Below, in pieces: positions 8,040-16,975 of a stretch of 64,000 nt of DNA. The notes under the pieces are model-generated. The model was not told where the DNA came from, ran no database searches, and saw only the letters and a list, made by a program, of their open reading frames with translations. Position numbers and translations under genes: made by a program. The stretch is taken from positions 62,001 to 126,000 of the forward strand of contig NZ_JABEKT010000001.1 of assembly GCF_013283195.1 (NCBI RefSeq), in the 5' to 3' direction. Origin of the DNA: Ensifer adhaerens. Lineage in GTDB: Bacteria > Pseudomonadota > Alphaproteobacteria > Rhizobiales > Rhizobiaceae. Within the stretch, counting starts at the first letter, position 1. The number at the start of each line of letters is the position of its first letter.

Positions 8040-8883
8040 CGGCGATGGCTCCGGACTTGATGCGTTCGGCATGGGTGAAGATCTCGAATTCGTCGCCGCG
8101 CACAAGGGCGATCAGCGTCATGCCCGCGGCTTCTGCCGTGCGGATCGCTAGTGCTGTCGGCGCCGAGATGGCGATAATGACGGGGCTGCCGACAACAGCT
8201 GTCTTCTGCACCATCTCGACGGAAACGCGGCTGGTGACGACGACGGCGCCGTCACTTCCGCGGAACCCGGCACGGGCCGCCGCTCCGACAAGCTTGTCCA
8301 GCGCGTTGTGGCGGCCGACGTCCTCTCGCACCGCGATCAATCCCCTGCCCGGCACGTAGAACGCGGCACCGTGCACGGCGCGGGTTTCGAAATGCAGCGG
8401 CTGCTGGCCGTTTAAAAGCGCGACCGCCTTGACCACGTCTTCCTCCGACAGACGAAGAGGTGACGCAGAAACATCCGGTGTCGGCCGCACCGCCTGCTCG
8501 ATCGATTCGATGCCACAGAGGCCGCAGCCGACAGGCCCCGCCATATGGCGGCGGCGCAGGCGCAGCATGTCGTTCTGCTCGTCCTTCAGCGTGATCTGCA
8601 GATCGATGCCGAGATTGCCCGCCACTTCGTCGGCGATCGCCTCGACCGCTTCGATCTGGCCGGGCTCAGCGATGATGCTCTCGGTCAGGCTGAAGCCGAC
8701 GGCGAAATCCTCGAGATCGCCTGGCGTCGCCATCATCACCGCGTGGGTCGAGCCCCCGAAGGTGAATGCGACAGGCGTCTCTTCCGGGACAGCACGAGCG
8801 CCGTCCCTCAAGATTCCTGCGCGCAGGGCGGTCTCCGGCACGGTCTTCGACACCTGGAATTTCGGCATGGATGGCCCGGGCAT
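8029..8883 (-). CDS. fdhD: formate dehydrogenase sulfurtransferase FdhD
   Basis: Delivers sulfur to the molybdenum bis-MGD cofactor before it is inserted into formate dehydrogenase; called FdsC in some fds operons. Length 284 fits the family. The essential CxxC is Cys120-Gly-Leu-Cys123 in PVGCGLCGIES. Other family stretches are TPGDLEDFAVGFSLTE near 53, HGAAFY, and REDVGRHNALDKL near 190. It starts 5 bases after the fdsA stop and overlaps fdsD, so it is inside the operon. MPKFQ five codons later is an alternative start. Confidence 0.92.
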   Translation of the reverse strand: MPGPSMPKFQVSKTVPETALRAGILRDGARAVPEETPVAFTFGGSTHAVMMATPGDLEDFAVGFSLTESIIAEPGQIEAVEAIADEVAGNLGIDLQITLKDEQNDMLRLRRRHMAGPVGCGLCGIESIEQAVRPTPDVSASPLRLSEEDVVKAVALLNGQQPLHFETRAVHGAAFYVPGRGLIAVREDVGRHNALDKLVGAAARAGFRGSDGAVVVTSRVSVEMVQKTAVVGSPVIIAISAPTALAIRTAEAAGMTLIALVRGDEFEIFTHAERIKSGAIADVA

Positions 8884-8888
8884 CGCGA

Positions 8889-11768
8889 CTACTCCGCAGC
8901 CTCCAGCTTGCCGGCAATCCGACGCGATTGCCGCGCCTGCTCATCGTAATCCTGCTGCCAGTCCGATGGTCCGTTAGACGGCATCACCTGAACCGCCGTC
9001 ACCTTGTACTCAGGGCAATTGGTCGCCCAGTCGGAGAAGTCGGTGGTGATGACGTTTGCCTGCGTCGTCGGATGGTGGAAGGTGGTGTAGACGACACCCG
9101 GCGCCACCCGATCGGTGATCAGAGAGCGAAGCGTCGTCTCGCCGGCGCGGCTGGCGAGCCTGATCCAGTCGCCATCGCGGATGCCGCGCTGTTCGGCGTC
9201 ATGCGGGTGGATTTCCAGCCGGTCCTCCGCATGCCAGACGACGTTGTCGGTGCGCCGCGTCTGGGCGCCGACATTGTACTGGCTGAGAATGCGGCCGGTG
9301 GTGAGCAACAGCGGGAAACGCGGGCCGGTTCGCTCGTCGGTCGCGACATATTCGGTACGGATGAACTTGCCCTTGCCGCGCACGAAGCCGTCGACATGCA
9401 TGATCGGCGAGCCCTCGGGATGCTTCTCGTTGCAGGGCCACTGCACGGAGCCCATCTTCTCCAGATAGTCGTAGGAAACGAGCGCGAAGCTCGGTGTCGT
9501 CGCGGCGATCTCGTCCATGATTTCGGAAGGATGGCGATAGTTCCAGTTCATCCCCATGGCCTGCGCCAACTTCTGGGTGACTTCCCAGTCGGCATAGCCG
9601 TTCTTCGGCGTCATCACCTTGCGCACGCGGTTGATGCGGCGTTCGGCATTGGTGAAGGTGCCGTCCTTTTCCAGGAAGGTCGAGCCCGGAAGGAACACGT
9701 GGGCATAGTTGGCCGTCTCGTTGAGGAAGAGGTCGTGCACCACGACGCACTCCATCGCCGCAAGGCCGGCGGCCACGTGCTTGGTGTCGGGATCCGACTG
9801 CAGGATGTCCTCGCCCTGGATGTAGATGCCCTTGAAGGTGCCGTCGACGGCGGCATCGAGCATGTTCGGTATGCGCAAGCCCGGCTCGCTGGATATCTCG
9901 ACACCCCAGAGTTTTTCGAAGGTCTCGCGCGTCGCATCGTCGGAGACATGGCGGTAACCCGGAAGTTCGTGCGGGAACGAGCCCATGTCGCAGGAGCCCT
10001 GGACGTTGTTCTGGCCGCGCAGCGGGTTCACGCCGACACCAGGCCGGCCGATATTGCCGGTGACCATGGCAAGGTTGGCAATCGCCATGACCGTGGTCGA
10101 GCCCTGGCTGTGCTCGGTAACCCCGAGGCCGTAATAGATCGCGCCGTTGCCGCCGGTGGCAAAGAGCCGTGCGGCACCGCGAACGAGATCGGCGGGAACG
10201 CCGGTATAGGCTTCGGTCGCCTCCGGGCTGTGATAGGGCTCGGCAACGAAACTCGCCCAGTCCTCGTATTCAGACCAGTCGCAACGCTCGCGGATGAAGG
10301 CCTCGTTGGCGAGCCCTTCGGTGACGATCACATGCGCGATCGAGGTCAGGATCGCGACATTGGTGCCCGGCTTCAACGGCAGGTGATAGGACGCTTCCAC
10401 ATGCGGTGAACGCACGATGTCTGTGCGGCGCGGATCGATGACGATCAGCTTGGCGCCTTCGCGCAGCCGCTTCTTCAGACGCGAGCCGAAGACCGGATGG
10501 CCATCGGTCGGGTTGGCGCCGATGATGACGGCGACGTCGGTGAACTCGACCGAATCGAAATTCTGCGTGCCGGCGGACGTGCCGAAGGCCTGGCCGAGAC
10601 CGTAGCCGGTCGGCGAGTGGCAGACACGGGCGCAGGTGTCGACATTGTTGTTGCCGAAGCCGGCGCGCACCAGCTTCTGGACCAGATAGGTTTCTTCGTT
10701 GGTGCAGCGCGACGAGGTGATGCCGCCGACGGAATCACGGCCATACTGGTACTGGATCCGCCGGAATTCGGCGGCCACATGCGCATAGGCCTCCTCCCAG
10801 GTCACTTCGCGCCAGGGATCAGAGATCTTCTCGCGGATCATCGGGTTGAGGATGCGGTCCTTATGGGTCGAATAACCATAGGCAAACCGACCCTTGACGC
10901 AGGAATGGCCGCGGTTCGCCTGCCCATCCTTCCACGGCACCATGCGCACCAGTTCTTCGCCGCGCATTTCCGCCTTAAAGGAGCAGCCGACACCGCAATA
11001 GGCGCAGGTGGTGACGACGGAATGCTCCGGCTGACCGATCTCGATCACGGATTTTTCGGTGAGCGTCGCCGTCGGGCAGGCCTGGACGCAGGCGCCGCAG
11101 GACACGCATTCAGACGACATGAAGTCTTCGGCCATGCCGGCGGAAACGCGGCTGTCGAAACCACGGCCGCCGATCGTCAGCGCGAAGGTGCCCTGCACTT
11201 CCTCGCAGGCACGCACGCAGCGCGAGCAGACGATGCACTTCGCCGGGTCGTAGGTGAAGTATGGATTGGACTCGTCCTTCGGCAGCCATTTGGCGTTGAT
11301 GTCGCCATTGTTGCGCGCCTTGACGTGGTTCTCACCCTCATAGCCGTACCGCACATCGCGCAGGCCCACGGCTCCGGCCATGTCCTGCAGCTCGCAATCG
11401 CCATTGGCCGCACAGGTCAGACAGTCGAGCGGATGGTCGGAGATATAGAGCTCCATCACCCCGCGGCGAACGTCCTTCAGGCGCGGCGTCTGGGTCGACA
11501 CTTCGAGCCCCGGCGCCACCGGCGTGGTGCAGGAGGCGGGCATACCGCCCCGCCCCTTGATCTCGACGAGACAGAGCCGGCAGGAGCCGAAGGCGTCCAT
11601 CATGTCGGAGGCACAGAGCTTCGGCACCTCGATGCCCGCATCCATCGCCGCGCGCATGATCGATGTGCCCTCGGGAACGGTCACTTCGCGCCCGTCGATG
11701 GTCAGCGTCACCATGGTTTCGGAGCGGGAGGCAGGCGTGCCATAGTCGATTTCATGAATGAGAGACAT
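8889..11768 (-). CDS. fdsA: NAD-dependent formate dehydrogenase alpha subunit (Mo-bis-MGD)
   Basis: Catalytic subunit oxidising formate to CO2, 959 residues. N-terminus: NuoG-like 2Fe-2S domain (Cys in KLCASDMMDAFGSCRLC) and a His/Cys cluster (CLTCAANGDC). Next come ferredoxin-type cysteines (CIVCSRCVRAC, CVSCGACVQACP) and the 4Fe-4S motif YCGVGCSF with HSCVKGRFAYGY opening the molybdopterin domain. The molybdenum ligand Cys lies in CARVCHSPTGYG. The C-terminal MopB domain includes TGRILSQYN. Start MSLIHE follows GAGGAGG; a longer start five codons upstream overlaps the ribosome site. Eleven bases separate it from fdsB. Confidence 0.95.
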   Translation of the reverse strand: MSLIHEIDYGTPASRSETMVTLTIDGREVTVPEGTSIMRAAMDAGIEVPKLCASDMMDAFGSCRLCLVEIKGRGGMPASCTTPVAPGLEVSTQTPRLKDVRRGVMELYISDHPLDCLTCAANGDCELQDMAGAVGLRDVRYGYEGENHVKARNNGDINAKWLPKDESNPYFTYDPAKCIVCSRCVRACEEVQGTFALTIGGRGFDSRVSAGMAEDFMSSECVSCGACVQACPTATLTEKSVIEIGQPEHSVVTTCAYCGVGCSFKAEMRGEELVRMVPWKDGQANRGHSCVKGRFAYGYSTHKDRILNPMIREKISDPWREVTWEEAYAHVAAEFRRIQYQYGRDSVGGITSSRCTNEETYLVQKLVRAGFGNNNVDTCARVCHSPTGYGLGQAFGTSAGTQNFDSVEFTDVAVIIGANPTDGHPVFGSRLKKRLREGAKLIVIDPRRTDIVRSPHVEASYHLPLKPGTNVAILTSIAHVIVTEGLANEAFIRERCDWSEYEDWASFVAEPYHSPEATEAYTGVPADLVRGAARLFATGGNGAIYYGLGVTEHSQGSTTVMAIANLAMVTGNIGRPGVGVNPLRGQNNVQGSCDMGSFPHELPGYRHVSDDATRETFEKLWGVEISSEPGLRIPNMLDAAVDGTFKGIYIQGEDILQSDPDTKHVAAGLAAMECVVVHDLFLNETANYAHVFLPGSTFLEKDGTFTNAERRINRVRKVMTPKNGYADWEVTQKLAQAMGMNWNYRHPSEIMDEIAATTPSFALVSYDYLEKMGSVQWPCNEKHPEGSPIMHVDGFVRGKGKFIRTEYVATDERTGPRFPLLLTTGRILSQYNVGAQTRRTDNVVWHAEDRLEIHPHDAEQRGIRDGDWIRLASRAGETTLRSLITDRVAPGVVYTTFHHPTTQANVITTDFSDWATNCPEYKVTAVQVMPSNGPSDWQQDYDEQARQSRRIAGKLEAAE

Positions 11769-11779
11769 GGTCTTCCTCC

Positions 11780-13336
11780 TCACTCCGCCGCTTCGACAAG
11801 CGGAGCCGGTTTGAAATCATCCGGAAAATGCGTCATCGCGCTGACGACGGGATAGGGCGTGAACCCGCCGAGCGCGCAGAGCGAACCGAACTTCATGGTA
11901 TTGCAGAGATCGGCGAGCAGTTCGCGGTTCTTCTCCGGCTCGATGCCTGCGGCGATCTTGTCGGCCACTTCGACGCCACGGGTCGAGCCGATGCGACAGG
12001 GCGTGCATTTGCCGCAGCTTTCGATCGCGCAGAACTCCATGGCGAAACGTGCCTGCTTCAGCATGTCGGCGGTATCGTCGAAGACAACGATGCCGGCATG
12101 GCCGATCAAGCCGTCCCGGGCGGCAAAGGCTTCATAGTCGAACGGCGTGTCGAACAGCGCACGCGGAAAATAGGCTCCGAGCGGACCGCCAACCTGCACC
12201 GCCTTGACCGGCCGGCCAGTTGCCGTTCCGCCAGCGATATGATCGATGATCTCGCCGAGCGCGAGGCCAAAGGCAGTTTCGAACAGGCCCGAGTGCTTGA
12301 CGTTGCCGGCGATCTGGATCGGGATCGTCCCGCGCGAGCGGCCCATGCCGAAGTCTCGGTAGAAGGAGGCCCCTTTGTCCATGATGACAGGAACGGAAGC
12401 GAGCGAGATCACGTTGTTGATGACGGTCGGACAGTCGAACAGGCCCTTGTGGGCGGGGAGCGGCGGCTTCGCGCGCACGATGCCGCGCTTGCCCTCGAGG
12501 CTGTTGAGCAACGCTGTTTCCTCGCCGCAGACATAGGCGCCGGCGCCGGTGCGCACTTCCATGTCGAAGGCACGTCCCGAGCCGAGCACCGATTGCCCGA
12601 GCACGCCGGCTCGGCGCGCGATCTCGATCGCTTGCGCCATGGTGGCGATCGCATGCGGATACTCAGAACGCGTATAGATGAAGCCCTTGGTCGCGCCGGT
12701 CGCAAGGCCTGCCACCGCCATGCCCTCGATCAACACGAAGGGATCGCCCTCCATGATCATCCGGTCGGCAAAGGTACCGCTGTCGCCCTCATCGGCGTTA
12801 CAGACGATGTACTTCCGCTCGCCCGCTGCTTCCAGAACCGTCTTCCATTTGATGCCGGTCGGGAAACCGGCGCCGCCGCGGCCGCGAAGACCGCTCTCCG
12901 TCACCTGCGTGACGATAGCCATCGGCTCCATGGAGATGGCGTTCTCCAGTCCGCGAAGACCGCCATGCGCGCGGTAATCGTCGAGCGACAGCGGGTCGAT
13001 GACGCCGCAGCGCGCGAAGGTCAGCCGCGTCTGCTGCTTCAGGAATGGGATCTCCTCGGTCTTCCCGAGACAGAGCGCATGGTTGCCGCCATCAACAAGG
13101 CCGGCATCGATGAGAGACGCGACATCGCGCGCCTTGACCGGCCCATAGGCAACGCGACCTTCCGGGGTTTCCACCTCGACCAGCGGCTCCAGCCAGTGCA
13201 GGCCGCGTGAGCCGTTGCGCACAATGGTGACATCGAGGCCGCGTGCGGCGATCAGGTCTTCAATCGCCTTCGCCACCTTGTCGGCGCCGAGCGCCAGGGC
13301 CGCGGCATCGCGGGGAATGTAGATCTTCGTGGTCAT
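11780..13336 (-). CDS. fdsB: NAD-dependent formate dehydrogenase beta subunit (FMN, NuoF-like)
   Basis: Flavoprotein subunit that passes electrons from the iron-sulfur chain to FMN and NAD+. The 518 residues consist of an N-terminal thioredoxin-like part (about 1-110) and a NuoF-like body with the NADH/FMN glycine-rich motif GLRGRGGAGFPTGIKW, CNADEGDSGTF, and the terminal 4Fe-4S cysteines in ESCGKCTPCRIGS. It overlaps fdsG by four bases (ATGA), showing translational coupling, and precedes fdsA. Confidence 0.95.
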   Translation of the reverse strand: MTTKIYIPRDAAALALGADKVAKAIEDLIAARGLDVTIVRNGSRGLHWLEPLVEVETPEGRVAYGPVKARDVASLIDAGLVDGGNHALCLGKTEEIPFLKQQTRLTFARCGVIDPLSLDDYRAHGGLRGLENAISMEPMAIVTQVTESGLRGRGGAGFPTGIKWKTVLEAAGERKYIVCNADEGDSGTFADRMIMEGDPFVLIEGMAVAGLATGATKGFIYTRSEYPHAIATMAQAIEIARRAGVLGQSVLGSGRAFDMEVRTGAGAYVCGEETALLNSLEGKRGIVRAKPPLPAHKGLFDCPTVINNVISLASVPVIMDKGASFYRDFGMGRSRGTIPIQIAGNVKHSGLFETAFGLALGEIIDHIAGGTATGRPVKAVQVGGPLGAYFPRALFDTPFDYEAFAARDGLIGHAGIVVFDDTADMLKQARFAMEFCAIESCGKCTPCRIGSTRGVEVADKIAAGIEPEKNRELLADLCNTMKFGSLCALGGFTPYPVVSAMTHFPDDFKPAPLVEAAE

Positions 13337-13812
13337 CGGCGCGCCTCCGAAACGAGGGCGTCGAGATCGTCGGCATCGACCCGGGCATGCACCTCTCCGT
13401 CGAACATCGCGGAGGGTGCGCAGGAACAGAGCCCGAGACAGTAGACCGGCTCCAGTGTCACCGCGCCGTCGGGTGTCGTTTCGTGGAAGTCGATGCCGAG
13501 CAGGCGCTTGGCGCGCTCGGCCAGTTCATCGCCACCCATCGACTGGCACGCCTCGGCACGACAGAGCTTCAGCACATGGCGGCCGGCCGGATGCTCGCGA
13601 AAGTCATGATAGAAGGAGAAGACGCCGTAGACCTCGGCGCGCGACAGGTTGAGTTCACGCGCGATGACGGGCAGACAGTCCTGCGGCACGTAACCGAATT
13701 CGTGCTGGATCTCGTGAAAGATCGGCAGCAGCGGCCCTTCGAGCCCCTTCAGTTCCTCGACGATCGCAAGCGTGCGCCCGGATACATCTCCACGCGGCTG
13801 GTGAATATTCAC
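13333..13812 (-). CDS. fdsG: NAD-dependent formate dehydrogenase gamma subunit (2Fe-2S, NuoE-like)
   Basis: A 159-residue thioredoxin-fold 2Fe-2S subunit, first gene of the fds operon. Motifs: HEIQHEFGYVPQDC near 50, SFYHDFR near 85, and the cluster ligands in KLCRAEACQSMG and YCLGLCSCAPSAM. Translation starts with GTG. A GGGAGG lies about ten bases before it, inside a small GGGAGGGCTCCC palindrome. No ATG is available in frame nearby. The 173 bases up to the LysR gene should hold the operon promoter. Confidence 0.92.
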   Translation of the reverse strand: MNIHQPRGDVSGRTLAIVEELKGLEGPLLPIFHEIQHEFGYVPQDCLPVIARELNLSRAEVYGVFSFYHDFREHPAGRHVLKLCRAEACQSMGGDELAERAKRLLGIDFHETTPDGAVTLEPVYCLGLCSCAPSAMFDGEVHARVDADDLDALVSEARR

Positions 13813-13985
13813 TCAGGGAGCCCTCCCGGCTCGCGGCTGTAGCGGCCCTTTTGCGGACCACGCCCAGCTCGAATTGGCATCGCCCGGGAAGGCCGCTTCC
13901 TCCACGTCCATTCCCATGAACGAAAAGCTTCGCGCTTCTGGGCGGAAGGGTCAATAAGGCTGTTCCGTTGGTTGATAGAAAAAAT

Positions 13986-14882
13986 CTATTGAGCCTGATT
14001 TCTCTCGCCGAGAATGCGCGCTTCGTGCAAAAGCGCCGACACCAGCGGCGTGAATGGTTCACGATGCGTCGCAACCAGGCCAACGGTGTGGTGGGCATCC
14101 GGCTCGATGATCGGAATCATCTTAATGTCTTCGTGAAAACCAAATGATTTCGCGACGTTGAAGGGCATGATGCTGGCCCAACGACCGGTGCGCACATGGG
14201 AGAAAAGCACGATCATCGAATTCGATTCGAGCGTCGGAGCGGCAACGACGCCAGCCTCGGAGAAATGCTGGTTGACGATGCGCCGGTTCTGCATATCGGC
14301 GGTCAATAGACAAAGCCGAATGGCGCTAACCTCCTTCCACGTCACGCTTTCGCGATCGGAAAGCGGCGTTCCCGCAGCCGTTACCAGGTGGTAGCGCTCG
14401 ATCTGCAGCGGGACGCTGGTGACGCGCCCGAGCGGTTCGTTCTCCAGATAAGTGAGACCGGCATCGATCTCTAGGTTTTCGAGCAGCGCCAGGATCTGCA
14501 ACGACGTGGTCGACAGCACCGAGAAAGTCACGTCGGGATGCTTCTCCTGGAACGGCGCGGTGATCATCGGCACCATGGCCAGCGTCGTCGGGATCGCCGC
14601 CAGCCGGATATGCCCGGAAAGGCCTTTGCGCGCCGTGCGCATCTCCTCGCGCATGGTGCGGGCATCGCCGACGATGCGGCGCGCCCATTCGAGCACCCGT
14701 TGCCCTTCCGGCGTCAGCCCCTGAAAGCGCGAGCCGCGACTGACGAGCATGACACCGAGCTGGCCTTCGAGCTGGCGAATTGCCGCCGATAGCGTCGGCT
14801 GCGTCACCCCGCATTCAAGCGCTGCCCGGCCGAAGTGTTTTTCGCGGGCCAGCACCAGAAACATTTCCAGCTTGTCGATCAT
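13986..14882 (-). CDS. LysR-type regulator upstream of fds
   Basis: A 298-residue LysR regulator: winged HTH at 1-60 (HFGRAALECGVTQPTLSAAIRQLE), then a periplasmic-binding-like effector domain from about 90 to 290. It lies on the same strand as fdsG, 173 bases before it. In Cupriavidus-type fds clusters a LysR protein (FdsR) controls formate dehydrogenase; a like role is inferred here, but the co-directional layout differs from the divergent arrangement I know. The gene itself could read through into fdsG. Confidence 0.85.
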   Translation of the reverse strand: MIDKLEMFLVLAREKHFGRAALECGVTQPTLSAAIRQLEGQLGVMLVSRGSRFQGLTPEGQRVLEWARRIVGDARTMREEMRTARKGLSGHIRLAAIPTTLAMVPMITAPFQEKHPDVTFSVLSTTSLQILALLENLEIDAGLTYLENEPLGRVTSVPLQIERYHLVTAAGTPLSDRESVTWKEVSAIRLCLLTADMQNRRIVNQHFSEAGVVAAPTLESNSMIVLFSHVRTGRWASIMPFNVAKSFGFHEDIKMIPIIEPDAHHTVGLVATHREPFTPLVSALLHEARILGERNQAQ

Positions 14883-14908
14883 CCCGAACCTTCGGAGTCC
14901 TTGGCTTT

Positions 14909-15106
14909 ACCCCTCACCCTAACCCTCTCCCCGCACGCGGGGCGAGGGGACCTGCCCCGATCCCTGCCGAAGGGTGATGCCGGCGAAAGAATGTCAGGGC
15001 CGCCGCAAGATCTTACGCTCCGCAGAAGTTCAGAAGACAGCGGAGCGCGCCGCATGTCCCTTCGCCCCGCTCGCAGGGAGAAGGTGCCGGCAGGCGGATG
15101 AGGGGC
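14909..15106. repeat. rhizobial extragenic repeat cluster
   Basis: The left end carries ACCCCTCACCCTAACCC followed by a CTCCCCGC/GCGGGGCGAG hairpin. The right end carries the inverted counterpart, CGCCCCGC with AGGGAGAAGGTGCC and GGCGGATGAGGGG. I recognise both ends as parts of a common intergenic repeat in Rhizobiales. The middle holds no gene. It fills the space between two minus-strand genes, the SDR gene upstream and the LysR gene downstream. Confidence 0.65.
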
Positions 15107-15138
15107 TTGACCGCCACGGCCATCTACACCTGCTGTAC

Positions 15139-15906
15139 TCACGTGATGAGCTGGCCGCCATTGACCTCCAGCACCTGGCCGGTGATGTAGCCGGACAGCG
15201 CATGGGAGGCGAGGAAGAGATAGGCCGGCGCGCAGTCCTCGGCCGTGCCAAGCCTGCCGATCGGGATCGTCTTGCGCGTCGCCTCCAGCTTTTCCGGCGA
15301 CGAGTAGCGCTCGTGAAACTCGGTGGTGATGGTGCCGGGCGAGACGCAGTTGACCCTGATGCCCTCGGGCGCCAGTTCGCGCGCCAGCGCCTTGGAGTAG
15401 GTGGACACGAAGGCCTTGGTCGCCGAATAGATCGACGAGCCGGCACTGCCGCCGGTCAGCGCCGAAATCGACACGGTGTTGACGATTGCCGGATGGGTGC
15501 CCTTGCGCAACAGCGGCAACAGCGCCCGCGTCATCTCGACCACGGAGGTCTGGTTGAGCTGGACGACAGTGCGATACTGCTCGTCGGTCAGCTCGGCTGC
15601 CGGAAAGCGGCCAACCATGGTGCCGGCATTGTTGACGAGGATGTCGACGCTGTCGAAGCGGCTGCGGACCGCGTCCGCCAGTGCCTCGACGCCACCCTCT
15701 GCCAGGAAATCGGCTGCCGCCACATGCGCCCGCCCCTCGGTCGCAGCCGTCTCCAGGAAATCCGGAAGATCGCCAATCGTCCGCCCGGCATGGACGAACA
15801 CATGCGCGCCGCAATCGAGAAACTGGCGCGCCACTTCAAGTCCGATGCCGCGTCCACCGCCGGTCACCACCACAGTCATGCCTTTGAACAAGGCCGGATG
15901 AAACAT
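15139..15906 (-). CDS. short-chain dehydrogenase/reductase
   Basis: A 255-residue classical SDR. Cofactor motif TGGGRGIG at 15-22, NNAG near 91, catalytic Ser and YSATK (Tyr-x-x-x-Lys) near 160, and PGTITTEF near 190. An Arg after the glycine motif (HAGRT) hints at NADP(H). It is divergent from glpR with 173 bases between. The substrate cannot be told; a polyol or glycerol-related role is only a guess from position. Confidence 0.85.
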   Translation of the reverse strand: MFHPALFKGMTVVVTGGGRGIGLEVARQFLDCGAHVFVHAGRTIGDLPDFLETAATEGRAHVAAADFLAEGGVEALADAVRSRFDSVDILVNNAGTMVGRFPAAELTDEQYRTVVQLNQTSVVEMTRALLPLLRKGTHPAIVNTVSISALTGGSAGSSIYSATKAFVSTYSKALARELAPEGIRVNCVSPGTITTEFHERYSSPEKLEATRKTIPIGRLGTAEDCAPAYLFLASHALSGYITGQVLEVNGGQLIT

Positions 15907-16030
15907 GTCTTTTCCCTCTTCCCGTCATTGCCAAAGTCGCCTATCGCCGGGGTGATTGCAACGCGCGCAATTCACATGCCGCCGACGAAAGCAGAATCGC
16001 GACAAACGACGATTTCTGAAATTGCACAGC

Positions 16031-16063
16031 TTTCGTTTTTGCATATTATGAAAAAAAACGAAA
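16031..16063. promoter_or_regulatory. candidate GlpR operator at glpR promoter
   Basis: TTTCGTTTTT and AAAAACGAAA form a perfect 10-bp inverted repeat across 13 bases that contain TATTAT, a plausible -10 element. It ends 16 bases before the glpR start, so GlpR autoregulation is the simple reading. The TTTCG core recurs before glpD. Confidence 0.55.
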
Positions 16064-16079
16064 ACGGGGAGGTTTCGGA

Positions 16080-16844
16080 ATGTATCTGACAGGGCGGCAG
16101 GCGGAAATCCTGGAACTGGCGAAGAACGAAGGACGCGTGCTGGTCGAGGAGCTGGCGCAGCGCTTTTCGGTGACGCCGCAGACCATTCGCAAGGACCTCA
16201 ACGACCTCTGCGACGCCAAGATCCTCAACCGGATTCACGGCGGCGCGATCTTCCCGAGCGGCAAGGAAAACGTCAAATACGATGCCCGCCGCCAGATCGC
16301 CGCACCGGAGAAGCAGGCGATCGGCAGGGCTGCCGCTGCCCTCATCCCCGACAACGCCTCGCTGTTCATCAATATCGGCACGACGACGGAGGCCGTGGGC
16401 GAGGCGCTGCTAGACCACAAGGAATTGATGGTCATCACCAACAACATCAACGTCGCCAACCACTTGCGCGTCTTCCCGTCGATCGAGGTGGTCATCACCG
16501 GCGGGGTGGTTCGCGGCTCCGACGGCGGCATTGTCGGCGAGGCGGCGGTCGACTTCATCAAGCAGTTCAAGGTGGACTTCGCCGTCATCGGCGCCTCGGC
16601 CATCGACCATGACGGCGCACTGCTCGATTTCGATTTTCGCGAAGTGAAAGTCGCCCAGGCGATCATCGCCAATGCCCGCCACGTCATCCTCGTTTCCGAC
16701 TCGACCAAATTCGAAAGAACGGCCCCCGTTCGCATCGGTCATATCTCCCAGGTCCAGACCTTCATCACCGATCGCTGTCTCGTTGATAACGTGCGCAAAA
16801 TCTGCGCCGAACAGGACGTTCGCCTGATCGAAACCGAGGCCTGA
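16080..16844 (+). CDS. glpR: DeoR-family glycerol regulon repressor
   Basis: A 254-residue DeoR-type repressor: HTH at about 5-60 (LVEELAQRFSVTPQTIRKDL), then the DeoRC sensor domain with INIGTTTEAVG near 100 and VIGASAIDHDGALLDFD near 175, where sugar-phosphate effectors bind. In known systems glycerol-3-phosphate relieves repression. It precedes glpD and the glycerol importer on the same strand. TTTCG-type palindromes before glpR and glpD are candidate binding sites. Start follows GGGGAGG. Confidence 0.9.
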   Translation: MYLTGRQAEILELAKNEGRVLVEELAQRFSVTPQTIRKDLNDLCDAKILNRIHGGAIFPSGKENVKYDARRQIAAPEKQAIGRAAAALIPDNASLFINIGTTTEAVGEALLDHKELMVITNNINVANHLRVFPSIEVVITGGVVRGSDGGIVGEAAVDFIKQFKVDFAVIGASAIDHDGALLDFDFREVKVAQAIIANARHVILVSDSTKFERTAPVRIGHISQVQTFITDRCLVDNVRKICAEQDVRLIETEA

Positions 16845-16887
16845 AAAGCGCTTTTTTAGACGATCCTGAGATTCGCCCAACATTCGT

Positions 16888-16957
16888 TTGACATTCGATA
16901 TATTTTCGCTTTAACTGATTTCACTTTCGCGATTGCACCAATTTGTGCATTGCGAAA
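16888..16957 (+). promoter_or_regulatory. glpD promoter and operator region
   Basis: TTGACA at 16888 is followed after 17 bases by TTAACT at 16911, a plausible sigma-70 promoter. Overlapping downstream is an imperfect inverted repeat from TTTCGC...TTGCAC (16925-16938) to GTGCA..GCGAAA (16945-16957), with an extra TTTCGC at 16905. The shared TTTCG core points to GlpR. Confidence 0.5.
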
Positions 16958-16975
16958 TGTGGGAGGGGAAAAGCA

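Noticed and set aside
8766-10409. 547-codon open frame on the plus strand opposite fdsA
   Set aside because: It lies fully antisense to a gene with clear iron-sulfur and molybdopterin motifs; its product is Asp/His/Val-rich without recognisable domains, the usual shadow of GC-rich coding DNA.
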